Positions 1 through 11,617 of a stretch of 62,000 nt of DNA are shown here, piece after piece; within the stretch, counting starts at the first letter, position 1, and each line of letters opens with the position of its first letter. A program made the translations under genes and the position numbers. Source of the DNA: Mesostigma viride (taxonomy: Eukaryota; Streptophyta; Mesostigmatophyceae; Mesostigmatales; Mesostigmataceae); NCBI GenBank assembly GCA_009746045.1, contig RPFO01000123.1:810524-872523 (forward strand). The letters are read 5' to 3'. The notes beneath the pieces were generated by a model that saw only the letters and a program-made list of their open reading frames with translations, did no database searches and was not told the origin of the DNA.

Positions 1-790
1 CCCCTCCCTCTCTCCCATCCCTCCCTCATCCCTCTCCCTCCCTCCTCCCTCCCTCCTCCTCTCCCCCTCCCCCTCCCTCCCTCCCTCCCTCCTCCCCTCC
101 CTCCCTCCTCCCTCCCTCCCTCCTCCCTCCCTCCTCCCTTCCCTCCCTCCCCTCCTCCCTCCCTCCTCCCTCCCTCCTCCTCCCTCCTCCTCCCTCCCTC
201 CCTCTCCCTCTCCTCCCTCCCTCCCCTCCTCCCTCCCTCCCTCTCCTCCTCCCTCCCTCCCTCCCTCCCCCCTCCCTCCTCCCTCCTCCCTCCCTCCCTC
301 CCTCCCTCCTCCCTCCCTCCCTCCTCCTCCCTCCCTCCCTCCTCCCTCCCTCCCTCTCCCTCCCTCCCTCCTCCCTCCCTCCCTCCCTCCTTCCTCCCTC
401 CCTCCTCCCTCCCTCGCCTCCCTCCCTCCCTCCCTCCCTCCCCCTCCCTCCTCCCCTCCTCCCTCCCTCCCTCCTCTCCCTCCCTCCCTCCTCCCTCCCT
501 CCCTCCCTCCTCCTCCTCCCTCCCCCTCCTCCCTCCCTCCCTCCCTCCTCCCTCCTCCCTCCCTCCTCCCTCCCTCCCTCCCTCCCTCCCTCCCTCCCTC
601 CCTCCCTCCCTCCCCTCCTCCTCCCTCCCTCCCTCCTCCCTCCCCTCCCCCCTCCCTCCCTCCCCTCCCTCCCTCCCTCCCTCCCTCCTCCCCTCCCTCC
701 TCCCTCCCTCCCTCCCTCCCTCCCTCCTCCCTCCCTCCCTCCCTCCCTCCCTCCCTCCCTCCTCCCTCCCTCCCTCCTCCCTCCCTCACC
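1..790. repeat. Polypyrimidine CCTCCCT satellite
   Basis: The plus strand is almost purely C and T, built from irregular CCTCCCT and CCTC units with very few other bases. The long open frame on the minus strand (Gly, Arg, Glu only) follows from this composition and is not a gene. Such strand-biased mirror-repeat DNA can form triplex structures. It continues past the window edge. Confidence 0.95.
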
Positions 791-985
791 CACTCCCTCC
801 TCCCTCACTCACCCACTCACCCACTCACCCACTCACCCACTCACCCACTCACCCACTCACCCACTCACCCACTCACCCACTCACCCACTCACCCACTCAC
901 CCACTCACCCACTCACCCACTCACCCACTCACCCACTCACCCACTCACCCACTCACCCACTCACCCACTCGCCCACTCGCCCACT
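791..985. repeat. 8-bp ACTCACCC tandem repeat
   Basis: About 20 near-perfect head-to-tail copies of ACTCACCC. The last units are degenerate (ACTCGCCC) before unique sequence begins at about 986. The unit is not a known telomere repeat. Confidence 0.95.
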
Positions 986-1830
986 TACACTTTTTAACGG
1001 TGGGATTCTTGCCGTGGGGTGCTTGTATCATGGGACGATCAATGAGCGTGGTGTAAATATTCGCAAATGTGTCTGGTGCTGCATTAATTGCTGTCTTGAA
1101 AGCATGGGAGGTGTGGGAAAGCAATGCAGCATTGTGTCAAGGATGGCGCCTGGAAGAGCTTGGTGCTTGGGTTGTTAATTGTTGATTGCATTTGCAAAAG
1201 TTCTCAGGTAGCAAGTAGCAGCATGTTTGTTTGATTGCTATCTTCTGGGCATGTTACAAACCATGCTCGAGCTACCATGGTCCGGATTCTCCAGATTTCT
1301 GGCCTGCGCTGGTTGTCTCACTGATGCTACAAACAAGTGTGATATGCTGGCGTTGTGGCTTGTTTATGTGAAAATTACACCCATTCGTTTCGCCCCTTTC
1401 CCCCTCCCAAGATGTCTGCCCAAAAGCGGTTTCTTCTTTTCCATTTTTGCTAAGCATGCTGCTCGAGCATCGTGTGGCTGTGTTCTATGCCTTGTTGGTC
1501 CTGCAGGGCGGTCTATAATCATATTCTGGGTGAAGACTTCCAGTTTGACTACTACCATCGTTTCTTTGACATCATATTTATTGGCAGTTCTATTCTAACA
1601 ATAGTTTTGTTAGCGCTCTACCGCAATTTGGTGGCCCATCAGGGTGAAGGGAGCAAAGCTCCAGGGCAAAGGAATAAGCACCCTCGTGATTAATACCATT
1701 CTGATTCAATAGATAATTAATTACACGCGGTCGATCCTCTTGGGAAGAAACGGAGCATCGATCAACTCTTGGATGGATTAAAAGATCGAAGCCTATTCTG
1801 ATTCTTCCTACATGTACTCCCAACGGAGAT
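986..1830. other. No gene recognised; ends in LINE-type 3' hairpin
   Basis: Unique-looking DNA with short open frames that resemble no protein I know. At 1817-1828 it carries CTCCCAACGGAG followed by ATATGTA. The same hairpin and trailing A/T-rich sequence ends several LINE copies in this window, so part of this stretch may be a LINE 3' untranslated region. Confidence 0.4.
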
Positions 1831-1974
1831 ATGTACTGATTCTAATTGCCTAGTCTACGGAGCAGTGCCCCGTTGGCCACAACTGCGACCGGATGCATGC
1901 ATGCGTACAGGTACCGTATGCCCCTTCTCAGGGATATGGGTTGCATATCCTCCCCACCCTTCTCAGATGGTTTT

Positions 1975-3262
1975 CCGTCGTGGTCGTAACACTGTCATGG
2001 CTGTGTTTGTCGCGCGCCGATTGATGGAGGAGGTGCGTCGCCTTCCCCCTGACAGTTTGCCGCTGGTCTTCATTTTTGTTGACTATATCAAAGCAGACGA
2101 TATTTGTCTAAACTTTTGTGTAATTATTTTTCTAATGAGATTAGCATAGTACTCCGTGGCATGCCTTTGCGCATGACACGCAAGTACTTACTTACTTAAA
2201 GCCTTTGACACGGTTCTCTGGGAGGCTCTTTGGGCCATCCTAGCTCTGGATCGGGTGCCACCTGCGTTTATTGCTGCCATTCGCCGACTGTATGAGGGCT
2301 CACAGGCAGTAGTGCGGACTGCGGAAGGCACCACCCCACCATTCCCCCTTCAACACGGGGTGTGGCAAGGTTGTGTCCTGTCCCCATACCTGTTCATTAT
2401 TGTCGTGGATCACGTCATGCGCCGGGCACGTGCGCGCTTTACTGCTCTTAAGGGGTTCGAGCCAGGCTTGGACATCCTTAACGTGAAAGAGCACGGCGGG
2501 GTTAGACCTGGTTACCGCCTTGCCGACCTGATTTATGCGGATGATACCACCCTCATCGAGAGCCCCGAGCACATTCAGACCTGGCTGGACTGCCTGGGCC
2601 TGGAGGCGCGGGCGGTGGGGTTGGAGATTAGTGTCAAAACTGAGGCGATGGTGATTGGGGCCTCCAGTAAACCACCGCTGCCGCGCCTGCTCGACGGGAC
2701 GGAGGTCCCGTTCCGCGACCGCTTCAAGCTGTTGGGGAGCTGGCTTCCTGACACCGCCGACGATGTGGACACCCGCATCGGCCTTGCCTGGGCCAAGCTC
2801 CGTTCGCTCACACCCTACTGGCGCTCGAAGGGCCTGGGCGGGCACCGCAAGCGCATGCTCTTCAAGGTCCTCGTCCTCACGGTGCTCACGTATGGCGCCG
2901 AGGCGTGGACCCTCCCACCCAAACTGGCAGCTAGGCTAGACGGCACGGTTTACAGGATGCTCCGACAGGTCCTTAACGTAGGTTTTTCCGAGCATCCGTC
3001 ATCAGAATCTTTGTATCATGGCATGCCTCGTGTTTCGGACGAGATTAGGCAGCGTAGGATAGCATTTGTAGGACACCTTGCCCGCACCAGCCAGGTCGAC
3101 ACCACCCTCGGTCTGGCCGGCCCCCAGCGGCTTGGCCAGCCAGGGCGGCACATTCTGACCTGGCCTGGCCCCGCGGACATTCCCAAACGGGTAGGGAAAC
3201 CTGTCACGAACTACGTTCAGATGTTGCTGGATCGACGACCTAGTGGTCCCAGCCCAGTTTGA
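1975..3262 (+). pseudogene. LINE ORF2 reverse transcriptase, broken copy
   Basis: This is a non-LTR retrotransposon reverse transcriptase fragment. Visible motifs in order are FRRGRNT (fingers region), FVDYIKA then KAFDTVLWE (catalytic motif A), GVWQGCVLSPYLF (motif B region), LIYADDTTL (palm motif C, YADD), the thumb region with LLGSWLP, and the C-terminal TYGAEAWTL and RRIAFVGHLART segments typical of LINE ORF2. No endonuclease domain is visible upstream, so the copy is 5'-truncated. A 108-bp insertion at 2095-2202 with in-frame stops splits motif A. The frame continues past 3262 in another phase to a C-terminal tail near 3400. The copy is inactive as it stands. Confidence 0.85.
2090..2202 (+). 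mobile_element. Short SINE-like insertion inside LINE RT
   Basis: AAAGC at 2090-2094 is repeated at 2198-2202. The DNA between them interrupts catalytic motif A of the reverse transcriptase, which reads normally across the repeat if the insert is left out. The insert ends in (ACTT)n and contains TAGTACTCCGTGGC. A diverged reverse-oriented copy of the same core lies at about 25,130-25,185, so it is a dispersed family. The most likely origin is target-primed insertion of a short retroelement. Confidence 0.65.
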
Positions 3263-3590
3263 GCACCGCATCCACTCTCTCTCCCGTCTTTGGACTGTCA
3301 TGCAGGACAAGACGCGGTGGAAGAAGATTGTCAAGGCGCACACGCCCGACCCTGTGGGCAAGCCACCTCCCCCCAAGCGGAGGCGGCGTTTTGATGAGTA
3401 GTGTAGTCAGGATTTTCTAGATAGCTTAGAGTTAGTATAGTTCGATCACGCGGCTTCCTCCACCCCACCCATCATGGAATATGTGCTACATGACCTCCCC
3501 ACGGAGGCATGTTATAATTTAATTTAATTTTTTTAATCCTCCCCACGGAGGTATGATAATTAATTACTTAACTAATTAATGCGTACAGGT
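3263..3590 (+). mobile_element. LINE 3' UTR with two CCTCCCCACGGAGG hairpins
   Basis: The end of the LINE copy continues in a shifted frame to about 3400. Two perfect CCTCCCCACGGAGG motifs follow at 3494-3507 and 3538-3551, each trailed by A/T-rich repeats (TTTAA and TTAAT types). The two hairpins suggest two nested 3' ends. Confidence 0.6.
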
Positions 3591-4160
3591 AGACACCGCC
3601 CTCGGTCTAGCTGGGCCGGCCCCCATGCAGCGGCTTGGCCAGCCAGGGCGGCGCATATCCTGACCTGGCCTGGCCCCAAGGACAAACCCAGACGGGTTGG
3701 TAGACCTGCAAGCAGCGGCGCCTGATGCTAGTATAGGGCAAGTGCTAAGCTCGCACCAACCAGGTTAATGAATGAATGAGTTAATTCAATTAATACAGAT
3801 CAGTTGCTGGCCGATCGCCTAGTGGTCTCAGCCCTGTTTGAACACCGCATTTCCTCCCTCTCGCTTGCTTGGACTGCTATGCAGGACAAGAGAGGCCGAG
3901 AGAGGTACGTGGCAGACCATTGTCCAAGCCCACACGCCAGCCCCTGGGGGCAAGCCCCCCCCCCACACAGGAGGAAGGGGCGCTTTGCTGAGTAGAGTAG
4001 CTAGGATTTTTGTAGATTAGTTTAGAGTCAGCTTAGTTAGGTTTTGGCGGCTTCGCTCACCCCCATCCATCAGCAAGGGAATAGGTGCTACATGATCTCC
4101 CAGCAGAGTCACATGTGTTATACTACTATGTAATTTAATTTGATTTAATGCGTACATGTA
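3590..4160 (+). mobile_element. Second LINE 3'-end fragment
   Basis: From GTAGACACCGCC the sequence repeats, in diverged form, the C-terminal LINE coding region also seen at 3095-3400 (LGLAGP and QRLGQPGR motifs, then an LFEHRISSLS segment), with an internal gap around 3725-3800. It ends in a degenerate hairpin near 4100 and a TAATTTAATTTGATTT tail. It is a 5'-truncated dead copy. Confidence 0.65.
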
Positions 4161-5700
4161 AAGCAACAGCAGTCGAAGCCACCACCCAGGGTTTCCTTTG
4201 CCTATACTTTGGTCTAGATGAGGCTAGCTTGTGTTTGACTTGACTGTGTCTAGACCAAGCTAACTACTGCTGCCATTGTTATCGACAACTTCGGGATTGA
4301 TGAGGCAAACAGGTAGGTAGTCCAGTCATGATTCATGGATGCTTGGACATGGTGCATGCTGTCCCAGCCAGCGCATGTGCATTGCGGCCGCAGTTAGCAA
4401 TATTGGGCGGGCGGCTCTCTTTCAGGGATCTGCCAAAGAGGCGCACAGGGTAAACAGCAACAGACAATTCTTAAATCATGAATGTCGCAAATATGCAAAC
4501 ATGGCTTATTATAAACCTGATTATCAAAAACAACCCGATGCTACTCATTGTGGGATCAAGCTGGCCGCTTGGACCGAAAAAACAAGCAAACAGGGGACGC
4601 CAGCTCAGCGCACACCAACAATGTGCTCGCAGTGCTAACTTGTGTCGTTCCACATGGGCAAGACCAGCCATCCACACCCAGGCATCCGGCTACTGGTGAA
4701 CATAAATACCTCTTGCGCGGCAAAGCCCACCATGGGACACACTTCAAAGATACAGGATGAGCACGGCAGCCATGCCTTGAAATTGAGAGTATACACCAGA
4801 AGTGGCAATATTGTCTAAAACTGCAAAGAGGTGGACAGCCAAGGTCTCGCCACGGTCTGATTCTGTTAGTCCATGTTTGGGCTGGTCCAGTCGTACAGAG
4901 GATTGCAGGAAAAAAGAGACCAATGATCAAACAAGAAGATCAGCATGGGCAAGACGCGGACCACTTGAGGCTTCGCACACTCATTCTTAAGAAACACACC
5001 TTGCCGATGTAGAAGATGGGAGAGCGCCACGCCTCTTCATCGGTCATCGCGGCTGTAGTTACAGAGGACGCAAGAACGATGTCATCGCCAGCGCAGGCAT
5101 GCATCACCACCGAGTGGCGCCGTACATGTCGCACGGGGGGGCTGGGTTAGCCGCCATGTCATCGGTAAGCTAACCATGGGTGGCTCCACAGGGGGGCGGT
5201 GGACGGGGGATGGCTAGCCACCTGGGATGGGGCCACTTGCCCGATTGGGCCAAGGGCTGGAAAAACTCATACCACATTGCCCAACAAGATGGAGCTTGTG
5301 ACACCACAGGAGGTGCCTGACTGCCTACCCTCAACACCGCCACGCCGTTGTACAACAGCTCCACAGGTACAAGTGAGAATATGGACTAGCTGTATTCGCG
5401 CCCGATGCCGATTCACGGCAGATGGCACCACAACATCATCCTGCCCTGCGAGTCCATTACGCGCAAGCCTATGTCTAGTAGGTAGGTGGTCAGGGTGCGT
5501 AGGGTTGCCCACATGCCGCATCAAAAACGACTGCGCTGGGCCCTGCAGGACACGCTTCGAGCTGCCCGGAGCTTGCCATGCATGGCACGCACACGTACAA
5601 CCAGACATTACATCGTGCAACGGTCAAAAGACGCAGAGGAAAAGAGCCAATACACAACACGGAACAAAAGAGCCTCTAAACATTAGGGTGCATGGGGAGC
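4161..5700. other. No gene recognised
   Basis: About 1.5 kb with scattered short open frames on both strands but no recognisable domain, repeat array or RNA. It may be intergenic DNA downstream of the minus-strand nucleoporin-like gene. Confidence 0.5.
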
Positions 5701-5839
5701 CTTAACAAATGCAAGCCAGATCATTTAAGGTAGGGGGAACCTTGAAACAAGAGTACAGGAGATCCTGAGCTTTCAAACAAGCTACATGTCTGAGTAACTG
5801 TTTGCAGATCACACGAGCAGAACTTTCTCTGAAGGCGTA

Positions 5840-8800
5840 CCACGAACCCAGGCTGCCTATCCATGCCTCTGGCAGCACATCACCTGGTGCTGCGGGGCCC
5901 CCCACCACAGCTGCTGCTAGCTGCGCTGCGCCAGGGGCACCAAACGGCTGCGACGGCTGAGGTTGTCCCAACGGCAATGCCTGCTGCGGTGGTTGCGTAA
6001 AGGGAGTGCTGCCAACGAAGGACCCAAACGTGGAGGCCGTGGCGGTACCAGCAGAACTGGGGGGAAACGCCGGCGACATGGCTGCACTAGAATGTGCCGC
6101 CGCTCCCGCGCCAAAAACGGACGCAGCACCACCAAATGGCGACTTGAAAACGTTGCCGCCAGGTGTCATGCCGGCATTTGCTGCTCCAAATGGTGTTGCA
6201 CTTTGCGCCATGGTGCCCCCAAAGGGACTGCTGGTAGGCGTGGCGGATCCAAAGGGGCCTCCTGGGAACCCTGGCTGTGGGCCCCCCTGCGGTTGCATCA
6301 TACCACCCCCAAAGGGAGAGGGGGCCGACGTGCCGAACCCGGGAGCCGGCGGGTTGGTACCGAAGGGTGTCCCTTGGAAGGATGGGGGCACACCCTGCAG
6401 GATCTGGTGATGTGGCAGCGCGGCCAGTTTCTGAAACATCTCAAGTGCCCGCACGTTGAGGTCCCGCTCCTCAGCAATCTGCCAGGGGGCGCCCAGATGG
6501 CAGCATTAGGATGGCACCCGGCACAGGTGAGACGCACAGGGGCAATACGCGGTCAAGGGACCACGTAGAATGAGACAGCAGCCAAGACGGAGACAGCGGC
6601 TTTGCAACCGTGCCCAGGCTACAACACTAGGGGCAGGAACAGCAATGCCTAGTGTCTGTGTGTGAGAGTGCGTGCGTACGTGTATGTGCAAGTGTGTGTG
6701 TGTGTGTGTGTGCGTGCGTGCGCGTGTGTGTGTGTGTGTGTGTGTGTTTGTGTGTGTGTGTTTGTGTGTGTTTGTGTGCGTGTGTGCGTGTGTGTGTGTG
6801 TGCGTGTGTGTGTGTGTACCAGTGATTGTGTGTGTTTGTGTGCGTGTGTGCGTGTGTGTGTGCGTGTGTGTGTGTACGAGTGATTGTGTGTGTTTGTGTG
6901 GGCGTGTGTTTGTGTGTGTGTGTGTGTGTGTGAGTGAGTGTGTGAATGTGTTTGTGTGTGTGTGTGTGAATGTGAGCGTGTATGTGTGAGTACGAGGGAG
7001 TCATCAAGTGGCTGGGGATGATATGAGTGATGGAGAAAGCTGAAAATCAAGAGATTCAAGCAAGTGCTGTGAGATTCCCACACGTAACGTCCACCCACTG
7101 GGGCGGCTCTGCTCCCACACAAACCCGGCTTGCAAGCTACGGACAACGAGCCACCAGGGCAGTGCACGCTACCGCCCACAAACTCAGTGCTTCATTCCCT
7201 GTGGCATTTCCTCCACACCCTGTGAATGCCCCCACACCGCCACCAAGTAGCAACTTGGGGACGCCACGCTGCTTGCCCGCCTAGCATGCCCCGTGCATAC
7301 TTTGGTACCATGGGCACTGACTGCATCGCGTGCTCTCCGATGACGACACCAACCACTACACCATCACAATTGCTACTTACTACAAACCGCCCTGATGGCC
7401 CCACCACCACGTCCATCCCACCACCCACCACCACGTCCATGACCTCACTTACGACCACGTCCATGACCTCACTTACGACCACGTGGATGGGCATCCCACG
7501 CTGCAGCTGCTCGTACGCGTGCCACCGCAGCTCCTCGTAGCAGATGTCGCCCCAGACCAGGTTGGGCTTGCTGTCAGGGGGGGAGAGAGATGAGGCCAGG
7601 CGAGATGTGTGGGGGGCGCAGCACAGGGCCCCATGACATGTGTGTGCTCAACATTGGCGTCTGTCATTCCCTGCGCGTCCCGGTGGCCGACCAACTATGT
7701 CTCAGACGAAGCTGCACAGCGTCTGGGTGAGCCGTAGCCCCAGCCACATGCTGATATGATGGCATCCATCGGAAGGGGTTGGTACAGGCACCAGCCAGTC
7801 GACACCTAGCAGCTCCATCCCCACCAGGGTCTCAGGGTCCCCATCAAGGCAGATGGTGGGTCCCCACGCCAGGTATCTAAAACATATGCCATGTCCGAGA
7901 GAGGCACCCCCAGAGTGGACACAGCAAACATGTTCGCGGACAATATATTGTGGCTCGCAGCGATTGGCCTATCGCTAGGGACGGCAAGCACTCCTCAAGG
8001 GTGGCTCCCATGTGCATTTCAAAAAACGTGCAGCATGCCTGGCTGGCAAACCACACGAACAGACCACGGTGATATCATGTTACAGGGAGGAAACGAGTAG
8101 CTCCGATGACCTTGCCCCCGTGTCCATGCCCCCGTGTCCATGCCCCCAAGACCGTGCCCCCAAGACCATGCCCCCAAGACCATGCCCCCATTCAAGCACA
8201 CCACGACCACGAGCATGTTGTACGCTAGGTCCCCTGCCCCATTCCTTGGCAGTGCTCTAGCACAAACTCCTATCTATCCCCCCGGCACACTCGTGCCCAA
8301 GTGGAAACCCACTCCAGTTCCCATGCGTGGCTGTAGCAGGCGTGCAGGCACCCACCTGCGTGCGTTGCTGCAGCAGGCGTGCAAGCACCCACCCGGGTGC
8401 GTGGCTGTAGCAGGCGTGCAAGCACCCACCCGGGTGCGTGGCTGCAGCAGGCGTGCAGGCACCCACCTGCGTGCGTGGCTGTAGCAGGCGTGCAAGCACC
8501 CACCCGCGTGCGTGGCTGTAGCAGGCGTGCAAGCACCCACCCGGGTGCGTGGCTGCAGCAGGCGTGCAGGCACCCACCTGCGTGCGTGGCTGTAGCAGGC
8601 GTGCAAGCACCCACCCGCGTGCGTGGCTGTAGCAGGCGTGCAAGCACCCACCCGGGTGCGTGGCTGTAGCAGGTCAGCTTCCACAAGGGCATCTCGGTCT
8701 TAATATGGTTGCACACAATGTCCTTGCAGTGCGCTGTGTTGTGGCAGCTGCATGGGCGAGGGTCAAGGGGCACGGGCAGCCAGACACATACAAACAAGAT

Positions 8801-9375
8801 GCGTGAAGGTTGCTAGTGGTTACCGGTGGCGAGAACCAGCGAACTGTTGGCAGAGGGTTGTTTCATGCCTTTCTAAACCAGAAAAAGGCAGCCAGGCTGA
8901 TAGCCAGCAACGCGACAGACTGATAGACCAGCATTCTCCATTCCCATTACGTGTACGGTTTGGGGGCTGTTCGGTCAAGTGCCAGATCGTGCAGGTGAGA
9001 GGGCCGGCAGATACCCAAGCATGCACTCACGAGCCAGTTCCAGAACATGCAGGCCCGTGCCAGGGACATCAAAAAAGATAAACCACGACAGTAACACACC
9101 TGTGTGGATGCACAGGGGTATCTGATGACACAGTATCAGCCACGGCCTCGGAAACTATAGTAGTATGGCGGTCCTCAACACAAGGGACGCAAGGCAGAAG
9201 ACGCAAGGCATCCACCGCGGTGGCCATGGACGGAAGACGCGACGTACTCGTGCTCCCCAGCAGCCCCCGATTGGCTCCCAGGTCCCGGAACGGCGCCCGA
9301 TTGCGGCCGCTGCAGCCGCTGCTCCAGGTGGCTGGGTGGTGCCTGCTGGCGTTGGCCCCGTTGCGGCTGAGAGAA

Positions 9376-9415
<40 letters not shown>

Positions 9416-10472
9416 GGCTGGTGGCGCTGGTGGGCGCCGCTGCCCCACGCCATGCCACCGCCACCACCGCCGCCACGACCGCCAGCAAGCGCCGCGAAAG
9501 GGTTCCCTTGCTGCTGTGCTCAAGAGGCCATGCACCCAAAAATAGAACAGCGGCACAGCCACGAGGTAAACAATCGTGAGCTTTGCTAGCGGCACTAGCG
9601 GCACTTGGGTGAGGGCAGCTGGGCAAGCCGTAGCAGTATCATGGGTGCCACATGCAAACCTACTCGTGTGGGGGCTGTGTGCTGGGGTTCATGTGGGTGG
9701 CTGTAAGGTCCATGCATGATAACAGCGGCTCCCGCGTGGCATTGGCAGCGAATCGCCGAAGCTGCCATCACCACAGTTGCAGGGGCCCATCTTCATAATT
9801 TGGGAAGCTGGACACGCAAACATGCAGAGCGCTGGTTTGTTGAGAAACTAAAATTAGATACGAAGTAGCCTTCCGGACTGAGCATTCCATTCAAATGCAA
9901 ACGTTCAAAATACATATGCTTTCGAAATTGGGTATGTAAAGCAGCTGGCCCATCGGGTAGAATGTGAGGGACCATCCTGCGCTAAGCACACGGCCACAAC
10001 ACGCGGTGTACGCTTGTTTCCACGGCGGGGTAGCGGATTGCATTACTGGGTACTGTGGACGGCTGGCAACGGAATCACCATATCAGCAACAGCCCGGCGT
10101 CTCGAAGAAAAGGGGCGCACCTTTGCAGCCCCGGAGTGCCCCGGTCCCTATCATTGAGAACATGGAGAACAGGAGGGAAACACACAGGCAGACGCAAAAC
10201 TGACCACTGCAGGCCCACCCAGTCTCCCTTCCAAGGGACCGTGCCGCTGAGGCTGCTGTTGGGATCCATGGGAGAATTTGCAATTTGCGCCAAAGCGACA
10301 CCTGGACAGCCCCACAACGGGAATAAGACACATACCATAGCAAATTGTCAGTCCCTGAACAGCAACTGCTACGGCATAACTGGTCGGTTCTGCTGAGCTG
10401 AAATTTATTTGGAGAAAAATAGACGCACCTGCCATTCTGGAAATCCCTGCAAAGCTTCGGTCGGCCGCTCAT
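5840..10472 (-). CDS. NUP42-like CCCH zinc-finger FG nucleoporin, 5 exons
   Basis: Likely a nuclear-pore protein of the NUP42 (plant C3H16) type, acting in mRNA export at the cytoplasmic face of the pore. My exon model is 10472-10429, 10301-about 10215, 9513-9248, 7570-7477, then 6478 to about 5840; all but one junction are phase-consistent. Exons 1 and 2 join to complete a CCCH finger (C-x7-C-x5-C-x3-H) ending CKFSH. Exon 3 is Gly-rich and Gln-rich with NPFAAL and a CAG run. Exon 4 encodes GDICYEELRWHAYEQLQRGM, closely matching the conserved helical segment of plant homologues, continued by IAEERDLN in exon 5. Exon 5 then has many FG motifs (GTPFG, SSPFGG, FKSPFGG). The exon 2 donor and the 3' end are uncertain; an open frame continues to 5702. 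Large introns hold minisatellites. Confidence 0.75.
6655..6995. repeat. (TG)n microsatellite in nucleoporin intron
   Basis: Dinucleotide TG/CA array with interspersions such as TGCG and TTTG. It lies in the intron between exons 4 and 5 of the NUP42-like gene. The open frames on both strands here are low-complexity artefacts. Confidence 0.9.
8118..8196. repeat. 14-bp minisatellite
   Basis: About five copies of CCATGCCCCCGTGT or CCATGCCCCCAAGA, head to tail, inside the large intron between exons 3 and 4 of the NUP42-like gene. Confidence 0.8.
8325..8672. repeat. 37-bp minisatellite
   Basis: About nine copies of a 37-bp unit starting GTGGCTGTAGCAGGCGTGCA. Units differ at a few positions (CCCGGGTG, CCTGCGTG and CCCGCGTG variants) in an alternating pattern that suggests duplication of two- or three-unit blocks. 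It lies in an intron. Confidence 0.9.
9374..9416 (-). repeat. CAG repeat encoding poly-Gln
   Basis: A (CTG)n run on the plus strand, read as CAG on the minus strand, gives about 13 consecutive Gln codons in exon 3 of the NUP42-like gene. It is coding in the frame supported by the splice phases. Confidence 0.75.
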
Positions 10473-11617
10473 TGTTCAACTGTTGTTGAGATGAATACCC
10501 CGGCTAGACGGATAGCGACAGCGTTATCAATACGGGGCACTGATTCCAACCCTTAGCATTCAGAAAGTAGCGTGCTCGAGGCAGAAACCCAATGGGTACT
10601 TATGCCTATGCCCTTGGAAAAGGGTAGGCAGTACCACATCCTAAGCAGCTAGCAAATTTATACCGAGCTCATGCCACCAAATAAAAGATATACATTAGCG
10701 GTCATTTGCTGCGTTTACTGTTTACTCGGCATTTTGCTACAAAATTCAAGCTGCAGTCCAACAGGCCAAGTTCTTCTCGTTTTAGATATGATTTCAGGAT
10801 GGTTGTGCTTTCGACATATCACATGCCTGTCATAATTATACTAGTACTACTGCGCACATTGCGAGCTAATTCGCGTGCAAATTCCTGAATCCATGGAAGG
10901 GGGCAGTGTGTTCCTGCCTGACGCCACTCTGCCATAGCTGTAGGGAGCAGTGAGCACCTTGTTCTGTCGGCCCACACTGGTGCCCGATAGGTAGCGAGAA
11001 TTCCAACTAGCGTGAGTTGCGTGTCTTTCCGTCTTCTCTATATTGAACTTCGTACGGAATATTTTATCAGGAACGTACTTTGGTCACTAATTTAAAACTG
11101 TCTTGACGGGGTACCCATGGGATACCCGTGGGCGTGGGATCCACCTGAATTGAGCTGAACTGAACAGTGTTGTGATCATGAAACATCCTCTCGTATGACT
11201 AGTATCAAACGCTGGCACAACCACAGTACGGACACATCTACTGTACGGAGAACCCGCCCGAGCTCAGAGAGAGCTTTGGAGATCCCTGTGCCATGGCATT
11301 CGCATGTGGCTGTGATGTAGTTAGTTAGCTGTGATGTAGCCGGCGCGGCGCCCCTGGGCGGTTGATCCTGTTCCCCGCTTGCGCGCTTGCTCGCGGGAGT
11401 GCGTCCAAGCGACAAGCTGTGGCCAAGCTGGCTCCCTCCCTGCCTCGTCGCTGCGTGGTGGCATCCAATATGGTCACTTTTTGGTGATGGCACGCTGATC
11501 ACCAGCCCAGCTCGCAGCGTCCCTCATCGAGGAAAGTTGGTCGGGGAGACCGCCCGCGTTTCGGCACTGGCTGATGGGCATTATAGCGCGGTAGCGTCAG
11601 TTTTTCAAGGCGGAAGA
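10473..11617. other. Divergent intergenic region
   Basis: This lies between the first exon of the minus-strand NUP42-like gene and the start of the plus-strand FkbM-like gene, so it should hold both promoters. I see no clear TATA box or repeat structure and no convincing coding frame. Confidence 0.5.

Noticed and set aside
26-808. 260-codon Gly/Arg/Glu ORF
   Set aside because: Product of the polypyrimidine satellite; it has no unique sequence.
1-985. Telomere
   Set aside because: CCTCCCT and ACTCACCC units do not match known telomere repeats such as CCCTAAA types.
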